From Flavobacterium cutihirudinis (GTDB lineage: Bacteria > Bacteroidota > Bacteroidia > Flavobacteriales > Flavobacteriaceae), in NCBI RefSeq assembly GCF_003385895.1, contig NZ_QRDQ01000008.1, forward strand, positions 802,354 to 866,353: a DNA stretch of 64,000 nt, in the 5' to 3' direction. Shown here piece by piece: positions 42,594 to 52,800 of the stretch. Position 1 is the first letter of the stretch; each line of letters starts with the position of its first letter. Under the pieces are notes generated by a model. It was not told where the DNA came from. It worked only from the letters and a program-made list of their open reading frames with translations, and ran no database searches. Position numbers and translations under genes: made by a program.

Positions 42594-43070
42594 ATGAAAA
42601 AAATCGTGTGTTTTTTAGCACTACTTTTTCTCTCTATATCTTGTACCGAAGATATAATGTCTAATAATTCAGTATTTCAGGGTTTAAAAGATAATACTTT
42701 TTGGCGTTCAACTAATTTTACAGCTCATTTGATTGAAAATGGTAACGTAATTATCGAAAGTTATGTAGGAACTGAAAAAGTGGTTCTGCAAATTGCTTCG
42801 GTTACTCCACAAACCTATCTTTTGGGAAAAGACAGCGTTTCATCGGCCTATTACACGAATGACTTTTTAGCGCAGAAAGTGCAATATTCTACTAATACAG
42901 AAAAAGGGATCGGGCAAATTGTTATTACTGAGTATAATACTGAAACTAATACTGTTTCAGGGACTTTCAAATTTACAGCAATAAATGAAGATTCGACAGA
43001 AGGTGAAACGACAAAAACCAGTTTTACAGAAGGTGTTTTTTATAAAATTCCGATTAGTTCCAACGAATAA
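42594..43070 (+). CDS. small lipoprotein, DUF6252-like
   Basis: A 158-residue lipoprotein from the ATG at 42594 (the frame opens earlier at 42573, but the signal MKKIVCFLALLFLSISC starts here, and the promoter box would overlap the longer form). Lipid attachment is expected at the Cys of SISC. The mature part has an FWRSTNFTAHLIENGNVIIESY segment like the DUF6252 family of Flavobacteriaceae, whose function is unknown. Single gene, divergent from rpsP. Confidence 0.7.
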   Translation: MKKIVCFLALLFLSISCTEDIMSNNSVFQGLKDNTFWRSTNFTAHLIENGNVIIESYVGTEKVVLQIASVTPQTYLLGKDSVSSAYYTNDFLAQKVQYSTNTEKGIGQIVITEYNTETNTVSGTFKFTAINEDSTEGETTKTSFTEGVFYKIPISSNE

Positions 43071-43174
43071 AGTCGGTTTTTGGTTCTAATTAGGTAGTTT
43101 TTATGAATGGTTTAAAAAAATCAAAATAAAAACATAAATAAACTAATATATAGTAGATTACAGAAAAATAAGAC

Positions 43175-43182
43175 TACATTTG
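43175..43182 (+). promoter_or_regulatory. putative -7 box (TACATTTG) of the RRM gene
   Basis: Matches TAnnTTTG, 24 bases upstream of the start codon. Confidence 0.5.
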
Positions 43183-43206
43183 CTACATTATTATAAATAA
43201 GTACAT

Positions 43207-43557
43207 ATGAACATTTTTGTTGGAAGCCTTCCATTCAGTATTGAGGAAGCAGATTTAAGAGAGTCTTTCGAGGCTTACGGAGCAGTAGATTCAGTTAAAA
43301 TTATCACTGATAAATTTACTGGAAGAAGCAAAGGTTTTGGTTTCGTAGAGATGCCAAACGATGCTGAAGCTCAAAAAGCAATTGATGAATTGAACGGAGC
43401 TACTGTTCAAGGTCGTACAATTGTTGTAAATAAATCTGAACCAAAACCTGAAGGTGAAAGAAGAAGCTTCAATAACAACCGTGGAGGTGATTCTCGCGGA
43501 GGTTACGGAAACAACCGTGGTGGAAATGACCGTGGTGGTAACAGAGGAGGATATTAA
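43207..43557 (+). CDS. RRM-type RNA-binding protein with Gly/Arg-rich tail
   Basis: A 116-residue cytoplasmic RNA-binding protein. One RNA recognition motif (1-78) shows RNP2 NIFVGSLPF and RNP1 KGFGFVEMP; the tail (about 90-116) is rich in NNRGG and DRGG units, as in cold-induced RRM proteins of cyanobacteria and Bacteroidetes. Likely an RNA chaperone. Single gene with a strong terminator. Confidence 0.92.
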   Translation: MNIFVGSLPFSIEEADLRESFEAYGAVDSVKIITDKFTGRSKGFGFVEMPNDAEAQKAIDELNGATVQGRTIVVNKSEPKPEGERRSFNNNRGGDSRGGYGNNRGGNDRGGNRGGY

Positions 43558-43576
43558 TATTTTTTTCTAAATATAT

Positions 43577-43609
43577 AAAAGGGATCAACGAACGTTGATC
43601 CCTTTTTTT
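43577..43609 (+). terminator. terminator of the RRM gene
   Basis: AAAAGGGATCAACG pairs with CGTTGATCCCTTTT across a 2-base loop, followed by further T. Confidence 0.92.
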
Positions 43610-43626
43610 GTGTGGTAATTTATTCT

Positions 43627-43686
43627 GTAGAGGCGCACTGCAGTGCGTCTAACATACCGAGGAGACGCACTGCAGTGCGCCTCTAC
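43627..43686. repeat. variant REP-like inverted pair with GCACTGCAGTGC cores
   Basis: Two GCGCACTGCAGTGCG-type palindromes lie in inverted order, with outer ends GTAGAGGCGC and GCGCCTCTAC. The ends resemble those of the REP elements around the transposase (GTAGAGACGC), while the core differs. Located between the RRM gene and leuB. Confidence 0.8.
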
Positions 43687-43696
43687 GATAAAAATA

Positions 43697-44752
43697 TTAT
43701 ACATTTGCTGCCAACCAGTCACCAACTTCTTTGGTACCGTATGCTTTGCCTCCGTTAGCTAAATCTTCAGTAACTACTCCCGCTTCTAAAGCTTTGTTTA
43801 CAGCGTCTCTCATTGCTTTTCCTTCTTCCATCAATCCGAAGTTTTCGAACATCATAGCGGCAGATAAAATAGTAGCCATTGGGTTAGCAATGTTCAATCC
43901 GGTAGCTTGTGGATAAGAACCGTGGATCGGCTCAAACAAAGATACTTCAGCTCCCATAGATGCTGAAGGCATTAATCCCATTGAACCAGAAATTACAGAA
44001 GCTTCGTCTGTTAAGATATCTCCAAATAAGTTTTCTGTAATTAATACATCATAAGAGTTTGGCCATTGAACCAAACGCATAGCAACAGCATCAACAAATT
44101 CGTAGCTAACTTCAACTTCTGGATAGTCTTTTTCCATTGCCTGAACTGTTTCTCTCCATAAACGTGAAGTCTCCAAAACGTTTGCTTTGTCAACGCAGCA
44201 TAATTTTTTAGAACGTGTCATGGCTAATTCGAAACCTTTTTTAGCTAAACGCTGTACTTCGGCTCTTGTGTAAACACAGTTGTCATAAGCAGTATCTCCG
44301 TTGTCTTTTCTACCTTTTTCTCCAAAGTAAATTCCGCCAGTTAATTCTCTCAAGAAAACCAAATCAGTTCCTTCAATTCTTTCTCTTTTTAAAGGAGATT
44401 TATCTAATAATGAAGGGAACGTAAAAGTAGGTCTTACATTTGCGAATAGACCCAATGCTTTACGCATTTTTAACAAACCTTGTTCTGGTCTTACAGGTGC
44501 AGATGGATCGTTATCATATTTAGGGTGGCCAATCGCTCCAAAAAGAACGGCATCAGCATTTTTACAAACTTCGTGTGTTGAATCTGGATAAGGTTCACCT
44601 ACTGCATCAATTGCAGCAGCACCGGTTAAGGCTGGTTTCCAGGTAATTTCATGTCCAAATTTTTGTGCAATAGCATCAGATACTTTTACAGCTTCATTTA
44701 TTACTTCTGGTCCGATTCCGTCTCCGGCTAAAAGGGCTATGTTTAATTTCAT
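43697..44752 (-). CDS. leuB: 3-isopropylmalate dehydrogenase
   Basis: Oxidises and decarboxylates 3-isopropylmalate to 2-oxoisocaproate in leucine synthesis, NAD-dependent. The 351-residue protein has the start [28 protein letters not shown], the substrate/Mg region [37 protein letters not shown] and the cofactor loop [21 protein letters not shown]. Last gene of the leucine operon. Confidence 0.96.
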   Translation of the reverse strand: MKLNIALLAGDGIGPEVINEAVKVSDAIAQKFGHEITWKPALTGAAAIDAVGEPYPDSTHEVCKNADAVLFGAIGHPKYDNDPSAPVRPEQGLLKMRKALGLFANVRPTFTFPSLLDKSPLKRERIEGTDLVFLRELTGGIYFGEKGRKDNGDTAYDNCVYTRAEVQRLAKKGFELAMTRSKKLCCVDKANVLETSRLWRETVQAMEKDYPEVEVSYEFVDAVAMRLVQWPNSYDVLITENLFGDILTDEASVISGSMGLMPSASMGAEVSLFEPIHGSYPQATGLNIANPMATILSAAMMFENFGLMEEGKAMRDAVNKALEAGVVTEDLANGGKAYGTKEVGDWLAANV

Positions 44753-44903
44753 TCTATATGTTATTTAAGATTCTAAGGTTCTAAGTTGCTAAGATTCTAA
44801 GTTTTTTATTCTTATTGGCTTAGTTTTTTTAAGATTCTGAGTTACTAAGATTCTAAGTTCAAAGAAAAATCTTAGCAACTTAGAATCTTAGTAACTTAGT
44901 ATC
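44753..44903 (-). repeat. TTCTAAGTT/AAGATTCTAAG repeat array between leuA and leuB
   Basis: About twelve imperfect copies of AAGATTCTAAG, AAGTTGCTAAG and their complements. Both orientations occur, so parts can fold into hairpins. A trace of the same words (CTTAGCAACTTAGAGTCTTA) is at 5060-5080. Confidence 0.75.
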
Positions 44904-46424
44904 TTAGGCTATTACGTTCAACATTTTCTGCGTTGCAATAATCGCTGCAACGGTTTGATCTGAGTCTAATCCGCGGGTTTTGAATTCTTTTTCGTTGTTG
45001 ACCCATGTAATAATGGTTTCACATAACGCATCAGAACTACTTCCTGGTGGGATTCTCACGGCGTAATCAATTAATTTGGGAAGTGTAAGTTTTTTGCTTT
45101 TGTAAATTTTTGATAAAGCATTCATAAAAGCATCAAACTGACCGTCGCCTTGTGCATTTTCTTCGATGATTTCATCACCAAATTTTAAACACAAAGTCGT
45201 CGACGGACGCATTCCTTTTGAGTGTACTAATATATAGGACTCGATTTTTATTTTTTCCTCGTAAGTATGACTGTCCAAAACATCTGAAATAATGTATGGA
45301 AGATCTTCTTTTGTTACGGTTTCTTTTTTGTCGCCCAGTTCGATAATTCTTTGGGTAACCAATTTTAAATCTTCGTTGTTTAGTTTTAAACCTAATTCTT
45401 GAAGATTTTTTTCGATATTGGCTTTTCCTGAAGTTTTTCCGAGGGCGTATTTTCTTTTTCTTCCAAAACGTTCCGGAAGCAAATCATTAAAATATAAATT
45501 GTTTTTATTATCTCCATCAGCATGGATTCCTGCAGTTTGCGTAAAAACATTATCTCCAACAATCGGTTTGTTAGCAGGAATTCTATATCCTGTAAAAGTT
45601 TCAACCAATTTGCTTACCGAATACAAAGAAGTCTCTTTAATATTGATGCTAACTTCTGGAAGATAATCATTTATAACAGCGACAGTACTTTCAAGCGGTG
45701 CATTTCCGGCGCGTTCTCCCATTCCGTTTACGGTTACGTGAAGTCCGTTTATACCGGCTTTTATGGCTTCCATAACATTGGCAACGCTTAAATCGTAATC
45801 GTTATGCGCATGGAAATCAAAATGAATATTAGGATATTTTGCTCTTATTTTTGAAATAAATTCAAAAGCCAAAGACGGAATTAATACGCCCAAAGTATCA
45901 GGGAGTAAAATTCTTTTTATTGGCTGCGTCGACAAGAAATCCAAAAATTGAAAAACATAATCCTGAGAATTTCGCATTCCGTTGCTCCAATCTTCTAAAT
46001 AAACATTGGTTTCAATATTATTTTCTTTTGCTAAAGCAATGATATTTGCGATTTCAGAAAAGTGTTGCTCTGGGGTTTTCTTTAACTGATGTGTTAAGTG
46101 ATTCATTGAACCTTTGGTCAATAAATTCTGCACTTTTGCACCCGCTTTTTTCATCCATTCAATGGAAACTCCGCCGTCAACAAAAGTTAGAACTTCGATT
46201 CGGTCAATGTAGCCACGTTCTTCCGCCCAAGTGGTAATGCCCTTTACGGCTTGAAATTCTCCTTCGCTAACGCGAGCCGAAGCAATTTCGATTCTATCAA
46301 TATTTAATTCCTCCAACAATAATTGCGCAATGGTTAATTTTTCTGCAGCAGAAAATGAAACTCCTGAGGTTTGTTCACCATCACGAAGTGTCGTATCCAT
46401 TATTTCAATTTTTCTTTTTTCCAT
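44904..46424 (-). CDS. leuA: 2-isopropylmalate synthase family enzyme (LeuA-type)
   Basis: Condenses acetyl-CoA with a 2-oxo acid. The 506-residue protein opens with IMDTTLRDGEQTSGVSF (metal-binding Asp), contains DFHAHNDYDLSVAN and VNGMGERAGNAPLE, and ends with a LeuA allosteric domain (KIESYILVHSKGMRPSTTLC onwards). Its place in the leucine operon argues for isopropylmalate synthesis; the sequence is somewhat unlike E. coli LeuA and citramalate synthase cannot be fully excluded. Confidence 0.85.
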   Translation of the reverse strand: MEKRKIEIMDTTLRDGEQTSGVSFSAAEKLTIAQLLLEELNIDRIEIASARVSEGEFQAVKGITTWAEERGYIDRIEVLTFVDGGVSIEWMKKAGAKVQNLLTKGSMNHLTHQLKKTPEQHFSEIANIIALAKENNIETNVYLEDWSNGMRNSQDYVFQFLDFLSTQPIKRILLPDTLGVLIPSLAFEFISKIRAKYPNIHFDFHAHNDYDLSVANVMEAIKAGINGLHVTVNGMGERAGNAPLESTVAVINDYLPEVSINIKETSLYSVSKLVETFTGYRIPANKPIVGDNVFTQTAGIHADGDNKNNLYFNDLLPERFGRKRKYALGKTSGKANIEKNLQELGLKLNNEDLKLVTQRIIELGDKKETVTKEDLPYIISDVLDSHTYEEKIKIESYILVHSKGMRPSTTLCLKFGDEIIEENAQGDGQFDAFMNALSKIYKSKKLTLPKLIDYAVRIPPGSSSDALCETIITWVNNEKEFKTRGLDSDQTVAAIIATQKMLNVIA

Positions 46425-46464
46425 TATTATATTGTTAGCTTTTGAGTATAAGTCAGATGCTGTT

Positions 46465-47037
46465 TTATTTTTTTGTGATCAGAATTAAACCTGTTGACCA
46501 GCACATTTTCGTTAATTGAATGTCGTTTCTGTTTTCTAAATCCTGAATAAGTCTTTCGACATTTTTATCATGGTTTACGGGCCAGTTTTTTTGTGGCAAC
46601 ATATCATCAATTAAATAAATTCCGCCTGGGTTTAATAAGTTTAATGTTTCTTCTAAAACGACATATTTTCCTGGCCATGCATCGGCAAAAATTAAATCGA
46701 ACTTTTTGTCTTTATAATTTAAAATCCATTTTTCGGCATCTTCACAGACAAATGAAACATTTGATTTTTGAAAATATTTTTTTGCAATGTTTTGATATTC
46801 TGAGGAATTGTCAATCGAAATTAAATTCGAATTTTCGCTCATTCCTTCAATCATCCACGCAAGTGATAATCCGGTTCCTGTTCCTAATTCTAAAAAATGT
46901 CCGTCTTTTTTTGTTGCAATTAATGTTCTAAGAAAACTTCCTGTTTGTAAATCAGACGGCATTGAAAACGAAATTTTTTCAGAATCATTTTTAATTTCAG
47001 AATAAAATTTTGGTAAAACAATGCTGTTGTCATTCAT
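46465..47037 (-). CDS. SAM-dependent O-methyltransferase-like protein
   Basis: A 190-residue class I methyltransferase from the ATG at 47037 (the frame continues to 47085). SAM-binding motif I is HFLELGTGTGLSLAWM, motif II is SIDNSSEYQN, and DLIFADAWPGKY with YLIDDMLPQ resembles the metal-dependent caffeoyl-CoA O-methyltransferase group. The substrate is unknown. It lies between leuD and leuA on the same strand, a recurrent arrangement to my recollection in Flavobacteriaceae, but no leucine-pathway role is known. Confidence 0.78.
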   Translation of the reverse strand: MNDNSIVLPKFYSEIKNDSEKISFSMPSDLQTGSFLRTLIATKKDGHFLELGTGTGLSLAWMIEGMSENSNLISIDNSSEYQNIAKKYFQKSNVSFVCEDAEKWILNYKDKKFDLIFADAWPGKYVVLEETLNLLNPGGIYLIDDMLPQKNWPVNHDKNVERLIQDLENRNDIQLTKMCWSTGLILITKK

Positions 47038-47129
47038 CTTAGAGATTTTTATCAGAATTAAATTAAAAGCAGTTACGAAGTCCAACTTTAAGGTTGAAAC
47101 TTGCGTAACTGCGTTTGAGTTGGTTGTGT

Positions 47130-47726
47130 TTAGTAAGGAAGTTTATCAGCAAAAGCTTTAATATCTTCCTTCATATCTTGTAAATAATCAATGTCGTCAA
47201 AACCATTAATCATATTGTTCTTTTTGTATCCGTTGATAGCAAAAGATTCTTGCTGACCAGTTGATAATAAAGTGATTGTTTGGTTTGGAAGATTGATTTC
47301 TAATTCTGTTTTTGGATCAGCTTCAATCGCTTTGAAAATAGTTTCAGCAAATTCTGGGCTGATTTGTACCGGCAAAACACCAATATTCAAACAGTTTCCT
47401 TTGAAGATATCAGCAAAGAAACTAGAAACTACAGCTCTAAAACCGTAATCGTAAACTGCCCACGCAGCGTGCTCTCTAGAAGATCCAGAACCGAAGTTTT
47501 TTCCTCCAACAAGAATTTTTCCAGAGTAAGTTGAATCGTTTAAAACGAAATCAGCTTTTGGAGTATCGTCTCCGTTATATCTCCAGTCTCTAAAAAGGTT
47601 GTCTCCAAAACCTTCACGTTTTGTAGCTTTTAAGAAACGAGCTGGGATGATTTGATCTGTATCGACGTTCTCAATTGGCAGTGGCACTGCACTGCTGGTA
47701 AGTATAGTAAATTTATCGTATGCCAT
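47130..47726 (-). CDS. leuD: 3-isopropylmalate dehydratase small subunit
   Basis: The 198-residue small subunit of isopropylmalate isomerase. It shows PIENVDTDQIIPARFLK, the swivel-domain signature GKNFGSGSSREHAAWA and NCLNIGVLPVQIS. It works with LeuC encoded directly upstream; the 110-base spacer between them carries a repeat. Confidence 0.96.
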   Translation of the reverse strand: MAYDKFTILTSSAVPLPIENVDTDQIIPARFLKATKREGFGDNLFRDWRYNGDDTPKADFVLNDSTYSGKILVGGKNFGSGSSREHAAWAVYDYGFRAVVSSFFADIFKGNCLNIGVLPVQISPEFAETIFKAIEADPKTELEINLPNQTITLLSTGQQESFAINGYKKNNMINGFDDIDYLQDMKEDIKAFADKLPY

Positions 47727-47832
47727 TGTTTTTTGCTTTAGGCTGTAGGCTATAAGCTTTAGGCTTTTTTCTACAGCATTGATTTTTGTATTGAATTTTT
47801 AGCTTAAAGCCTATTGCTTAAAGCTTACAGCG
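47727..47832 (-). repeat. GGCTTTAAGC-type imperfect repeats between leuC and leuD
   Basis: Same family as 10418-10500, in the same orientation relative to transcription: ...AAAAAAGCCTAAAGC... ending AAAGCAA shortly before the ATG of the downstream gene. The halves are partly complementary and could form a hairpin before the leuD start. Confidence 0.75.
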
Positions 47833-47836
47833 GGAA

Positions 47837-49231
47837 TTAAAATAATTCTCTTGGATCTGTTAGTTTTCCTGTAACCGCAGCTGCTGCAGCCATAATTGGA
47901 CTTGCAAGAAGCGTTCTTGAACCAGGACCTTGACGACCTTCAAAGTTTCTGTTTGAAGTACTTACTGCGTATTTTCCAGCAGGAACTTTATCATCATTCA
48001 TTGCTAAACAAGCAGAACAACCCGGCTGACGTAATACGAAACCAGCTTCAGTTAGAATATCTAAAATTCCTTCTTCTTTAATCTGTGCTTCAACAACGTG
48101 AGAACCCGGAACTAACCAAGCGGTAACATTATCTGCTTTTTTTCTTCCTTTTACGATTTCAGCGAAAGCTCTAAAATCTTCAATACGTCCGTTTGTACAA
48201 CTTCCTAAGAATACATAATCGATTTGTTTTCCGATCATTACGTCGTCTTCGTGGAAGCCCATATAAGCCAAAGATTTTTTGTAAGTTTCCTCACCGCCTT
48301 CAACTTGGTTTGCACTTGGGATATGTTTTGTGATACCAATTCCCATTCCAGGGTTTGTACCATAAGTAATCATTGGTTCGATGTCTTCAGCTTTGATGTT
48401 TAATTCAGCATCAAAAACAGCATCAGCATCAGTTTTTAAAGTTTTCCAGTATTCAACAGCTTTTGTCCAAGCTTCTCCTTTTGGAGCGTAAAGTCTTCCT
48501 TCAAGGAAATCGAAAGTAGTTTGGTCAGGAGCAATCATTCCTCCACGAGCACCCATTTCGATACTTAAATTACAAACTGTCATACGACCTTCCATTGTCA
48601 TGTTTTCAAAAACATCACCAGCATATTCAACAAAATAACCTGTTCCTCCAGAAGTAGTTAATTGCGCAATAATATAAAGTGCAACGTCTTTTGGACCAAC
48701 ACCTTTGCTCAATTTACCATTTACGTTAATACGCATTTTCTTTGGTTTAGGCTGCATAATACATTGAGTAGAAAGCACCATTTCAACCTCAGACGTTCCG
48801 ATACCAAAAGCGATAGCTCCAAAAGCACCGTGAGTAGACGTATGCGAATCTCCACATACAATAGTAGCACCTGGCAAAGTAATTCCGTTTTCAGGACCTA
48901 CTACGTGTACAATTCCATTTTTTTGGTGACCTAATCCCCAGTGCGAAATTCCGTATTCGTTAGCATTGTCTTCAAGAGCCTGAAGCTGATTAGCAGAAAG
49001 AGGATCCTGAACTGGTAAATGTTGGTTTATGGTTGGTGTATTGTGGTCAGCAGTTGCAAAAGTACGTTGTGGGTATAACACATTAACGCCTCTTGATTTT
49101 AATCCTAAAAAAGCAACAGGACTCGTAACTTCATGAATGAAATGGCGGTCAATAAAAAACACATCTGGTCCATCTTCAATTTTACGCACTACATGTGAAT
49201 CCCATACTTTGTCAAATAATGTCTTACTCAT
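47837..49231 (-). CDS. leuC: 3-isopropylmalate dehydratase large subunit
   Basis: The 464-residue aconitase-family large subunit carrying the [4Fe-4S] cluster. Motifs: [28 protein letters not shown] with the first cluster Cys, and [16 protein letters not shown] with the CxxC pair. It isomerises 2- to 3-isopropylmalate with LeuD. First large gene of the leucine operon, with a consensus promoter 65-95 bases upstream and a leucine-rich mini-ORF in between. Confidence 0.97.
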   Translation of the reverse strand: MSKTLFDKVWDSHVVRKIEDGPDVFFIDRHFIHEVTSPVAFLGLKSRGVNVLYPQRTFATADHNTPTINQHLPVQDPLSANQLQALEDNANEYGISHWGLGHQKNGIVHVVGPENGITLPGATIVCGDSHTSTHGAFGAIAFGIGTSEVEMVLSTQCIMQPKPKKMRINVNGKLSKGVGPKDVALYIIAQLTTSGGTGYFVEYAGDVFENMTMEGRMTVCNLSIEMGARGGMIAPDQTTFDFLEGRLYAPKGEAWTKAVEYWKTLKTDADAVFDAELNIKAEDIEPMITYGTNPGMGIGITKHIPSANQVEGGEETYKKSLAYMGFHEDDVMIGKQIDYVFLGSCTNGRIEDFRAFAEIVKGRKKADNVTAWLVPGSHVVEAQIKEEGILDILTEAGFVLRQPGCSACLAMNDDKVPAGKYAVSTSNRNFEGRQGPGSRTLLASPIMAAAAAVTGKLTDPRELF

Positions 49232-49255
49232 TTTTATTTTTTTTAATTGTAATTT

Positions 49256-49282
49256 CTATAACCACAGCAATTCCCTGTTCAT
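49256..49282 (-). CDS. possible leucine leader peptide (MNRELLWL)
   Basis: An eight-codon ORF in the leuC 5' leader, between the likely transcription start (about 49289) and leuC: ATG AAC AGG GAA TTG CTG TGG TTA TAG. Three of eight codons are Leu. It ends 24 bases before leuC. No classical terminator hairpin follows, so control would have to be translational or through Rho. Short enough to be chance. Confidence 0.4.
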   Translation of the reverse strand: MNRELLWL

Positions 49283-49295
49283 TATAATAGCAAAA

Positions 49296-49325
49296 CAAAA
49301 GTAAAAAAAGATAGAAAAGCGTCAA
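49296..49325 (-). promoter_or_regulatory. promoter of the leucine operon
   Basis: On the minus strand TTG (49323-49325), a 19-base spacer and TACTTTTG (49296-49303) match the Bacteroidetes consensus exactly. Confidence 0.8.
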
Positions 49326-49896
49326 TTTCGATATTTCATTATATACGATACCCAAACTAATTTACAAATTGCGAAACTGCTTTTGCAACTTAAATTTTGA
49401 AAGAAAAATGATTAAGAAATAGATTTGCTTTTTCTTTTTTTACTTTAATTTTCTTTGATTGTTTTTTGTTTTAATAGTTTGCGAATTTATCTCATAATCG
49501 CTACAAAATATAAGGATTTAATCTAAAAAATGTAACAAATTGAATAAAAATAGTAATAATTGTTAGTTTTGAATTCGGATCAAAAAAGATTCTTTTTTAG
49601 TTTTTTGAGTCTTTTAAAGGACTTTTTTGGCCATTATTTAGATTCAATAAAGAGGCAAAATACTACGACATCCAAGAAGTGTATTTTTATGAAATTTTAT
49701 GAATTTTAAGATAAAATCTGATGAATAAATAAGAATGCGGTTTTAAGAAATTATCCATTTTCTTTCTACAAAAAAAACGTAAATTTGAACTTCTTCCATT
49801 TTTCATTTCGCATTTTGTTATGCTTCATGTTGTCAGTATTTTGCGATATGAAAAGTTTGGAATTTGGACTTTTAAAATTTGACTTTTTATAATTCT
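49326..49896. other. long AT-rich spacer between the leucine operon and dnaE
   Basis: About 570 bases without a gene. It contains long T and A runs, a near-palindrome AGTCTTTTAAAGGACT (about 49608-49623), and no clear promoter for dnaE (TAAAATTTG at about 49873 has one base too many between TA and TTTG). No RNA gene recognised. Confidence 0.6.
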
Positions 49897-52800
49897 ATGT
49901 ATTTAATATTCGATACCGAAACAACCGGATTACCAAAACGCTGGGATGCCCCGATAACCGATTCTGATAACTGGCCTCGCTGTATACAAATTGCGTGGCA
50001 GTTGCATGACGAAATGGGACAGCTTATCGAACATCAGGATTATTTGGTAAAACCAGAAGGATTTAATATTCCGTACGATGCCGAACGTATTCACGGAATC
50101 TCGACTGAATTGGCTGAAGCCGATGGTATCTCGCTGGCCGAAGTTTTAGAGAAATTCAATATTGCATTAAGCAAAACCAAATTTATTGTCGGTCAGAATT
50201 TAGGTTTCGACGTAAATATTATGGGAGCCGAATTCCATAGAATGGGAGTGGAATCTCAAATGAGTTCAATGCCGGTTCTAGATACTTGTACCGAAGTTAC
50301 GGCTTCATTATTACAGCTTCCTGGAGGTCGTGGAGGAAAATTCAAACTTCCGACTTTGACCGAATTACACAGCTATCTTTTCGATCAGCCTTTCGCGGAA
50401 GCGCACAACGCAACTGCCGACGTTGAGGCAACTACACGTTGTTTCTTGGAATTGGTTAGAAGAGAGGTTTTTACCAAAGAAGAATTAGATGTTCCGAAGG
50501 AATATTTTAAAGAATTTCAGGAAAGAAATTTTGAACCATTTAAGCTTATTGGTTTAAAACATATTAATTTAAAAGCGGCTTCTGATAAAATCAGAGAACA
50601 GCTTAAAGCTTTAGCTGGAGAAGGTCAGCAAAATGTTGTTTCTGAAGAAGATAAAGCTGATTTTACAGCAGCAAAATTTGCGCATTTGCACAATCATACG
50701 CAGTTTTCGGTGCTTCAATCGACTATCGGAATTGGTAATATTGTTGCGGCTGCAGCCAAAAATGGAATGCCGGCTGTTGCAATGACGGATACAGGAAACA
50801 TGATGGGAGCTTTCCATTTTGTGAGCGCCGTTATGAACCACAATAAAGCCGCTTCCGGAAAAAATAAAGCTTTAGTTGAAGCAGGAGAAGAGCCAACAGA
50901 AACGGAGGTAAAACCAATTGTAGGTTGTGAATTTAATATCTGCGAAAATCATTTAGATAAAAGTAAAAAAGACAACGGTTATCAGGTTGTCTTGATGGCT
51001 AAAAATAAAGCCGGTTATCACAACTTGGCAAAAATGGCTTCGATTGCGTATACAGACGGATTTTATTATGTTCCGAGAATCGACCGAAAGATTGTCGAGC
51101 AATATAAAGGAGATATCATGGTTCTGTCTGGGAATTTATATGGAGAGATTCCGAGTAAAATCCTGAACATCGGTGAAAACCAAGCCGAAGAAGCTTTAAT
51201 TTGGTGGAAAGAAAAATTTGGCGAAGATTTCTATTTAGAAGTGATGCGCCACAATCAGGAAGATGAAAATCGTGTCAACAAAACCCTGATTGAATTTTCG
51301 CAAAAACACGATGTCAAATTAATTGCGACGAACAATACGTATTATTTAAATAAAGAAGATGCCAACGCGCACGATATTTTACTTTGTGTAAAAGACGGTG
51401 AAAAGCAGGCAACACCTATCGGACGTGGACGTGGTTACCGTTACGGACTTCCAAATCAGGAATATTATTTCAAGTCGGAAGCAGAGATGAAAAAACTCTT
51501 TGCCGATTTGCCGGAAGCAATTATCAACATTCAGGAAGTTATTGATAAGGTTGAAGGATATTCGCTTTACCGCGATGTATTACTTCCGAAATTTGATATT
51601 CCAGAAGAATTTGTTGATCCAGAAGATGAAAAGGATAATGGTGTTCGCGGTGAAAATGCTTATTTGCGAGACCTTACAATGCGAGGGGCTGAAAGAAGAT
51701 ACGGCGTAATAACCGAATCAATTCAGGAACGTTTGGATTTTGAATTATTAACGATTTCGAATTCAGGATATCCGGGTTACTTTTTGATTGTACAGGATTT
51801 CATCGCCGAAGCCAGAAAAATGGATGTTTCGGTTGGTCCGGGTCGTGGATCTGCAGCTGGTTCTGCCGTTGCATACTGTCTCGGAATTACCAATATTGAC
51901 CCGATTAAATATGACTTACTTTTTGAGCGTTTCCTAAATCCTGACCGTGTATCGATGCCCGATATTGATATCGACTTTGATGACGAGGGCCGTGGACGTG
52001 TAATGGATTATGTAATCAACAAATACGGTCAAAAACAGGTGGCGCAGATTATCACTTATGGTAAAATGGCAACCAAATCGGCGATTCGTGATACGGCGCG
52101 TGTATTGGATTTACCACTATTTGAAGCCGATAGAATTGCAAAACTGATTCCGGGAATGATGCCGTCAAAATGGAATTTGGCGCGTTTTATTTCGGAGAGT
52201 GAAGAAGAAGTCAAAAAAGCCCTTCGTTCAGACGAATTTGATAACGTAAAAGAATTAATCGCGATTGCCAATGAAGATGATTTGGCAGGAGAAACGATTC
52301 AGCAGGCAAAAATCCTTGAAGGATCGATGCGTAACACGGGAATTCACGCCTGTGGGGTAATCATTACGCCTTCGGATATTACGAATTACGTTCCTGTAAC
52401 AACGGCAAAAGATTCGGATTTATATGTAACACAGTTCGACAACTCGGTTGCAGAAAGTGCCGGATTGCTGAAAATGGACTTCTTGGGTCTGAAGACCCTT
52501 ACGCTGATAAAAGATACCGTAAAACTGGTAAAATACAGAACCGGAAAAGAATTAGATCCTGATACATTTCCGATTGATGATGAAGAAACGTATGCGCTTT
52601 TCCAAAGAGGTGAAACAGTTGGAATCTTCCAATACGAGTCACCTGGGATGCAGAAATACATGAAAGATCTTAAACCAACGGTTTTTGGAGATTTAATTGC
52701 CATGAACGCATTATATCGTCCGGGACCTTTGGAGTATATTCCGTCTTTCGTTCGAAGAAAAAATGGTGACGAAGAAATCAAATACGATTTAGATGCTTGT

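Noticed and set aside
44753-44903. CRISPR or tandem-repeat array between leuA and leuB
   Set aside because: Units are only 8-13 bases, imperfect and in both orientations, with no spacers.
49326-49896. Small RNA or riboswitch in the long spacer before dnaE
   Set aside because: Only AT-rich sequence with weak palindromes; no conserved-looking structured element or terminator was found.
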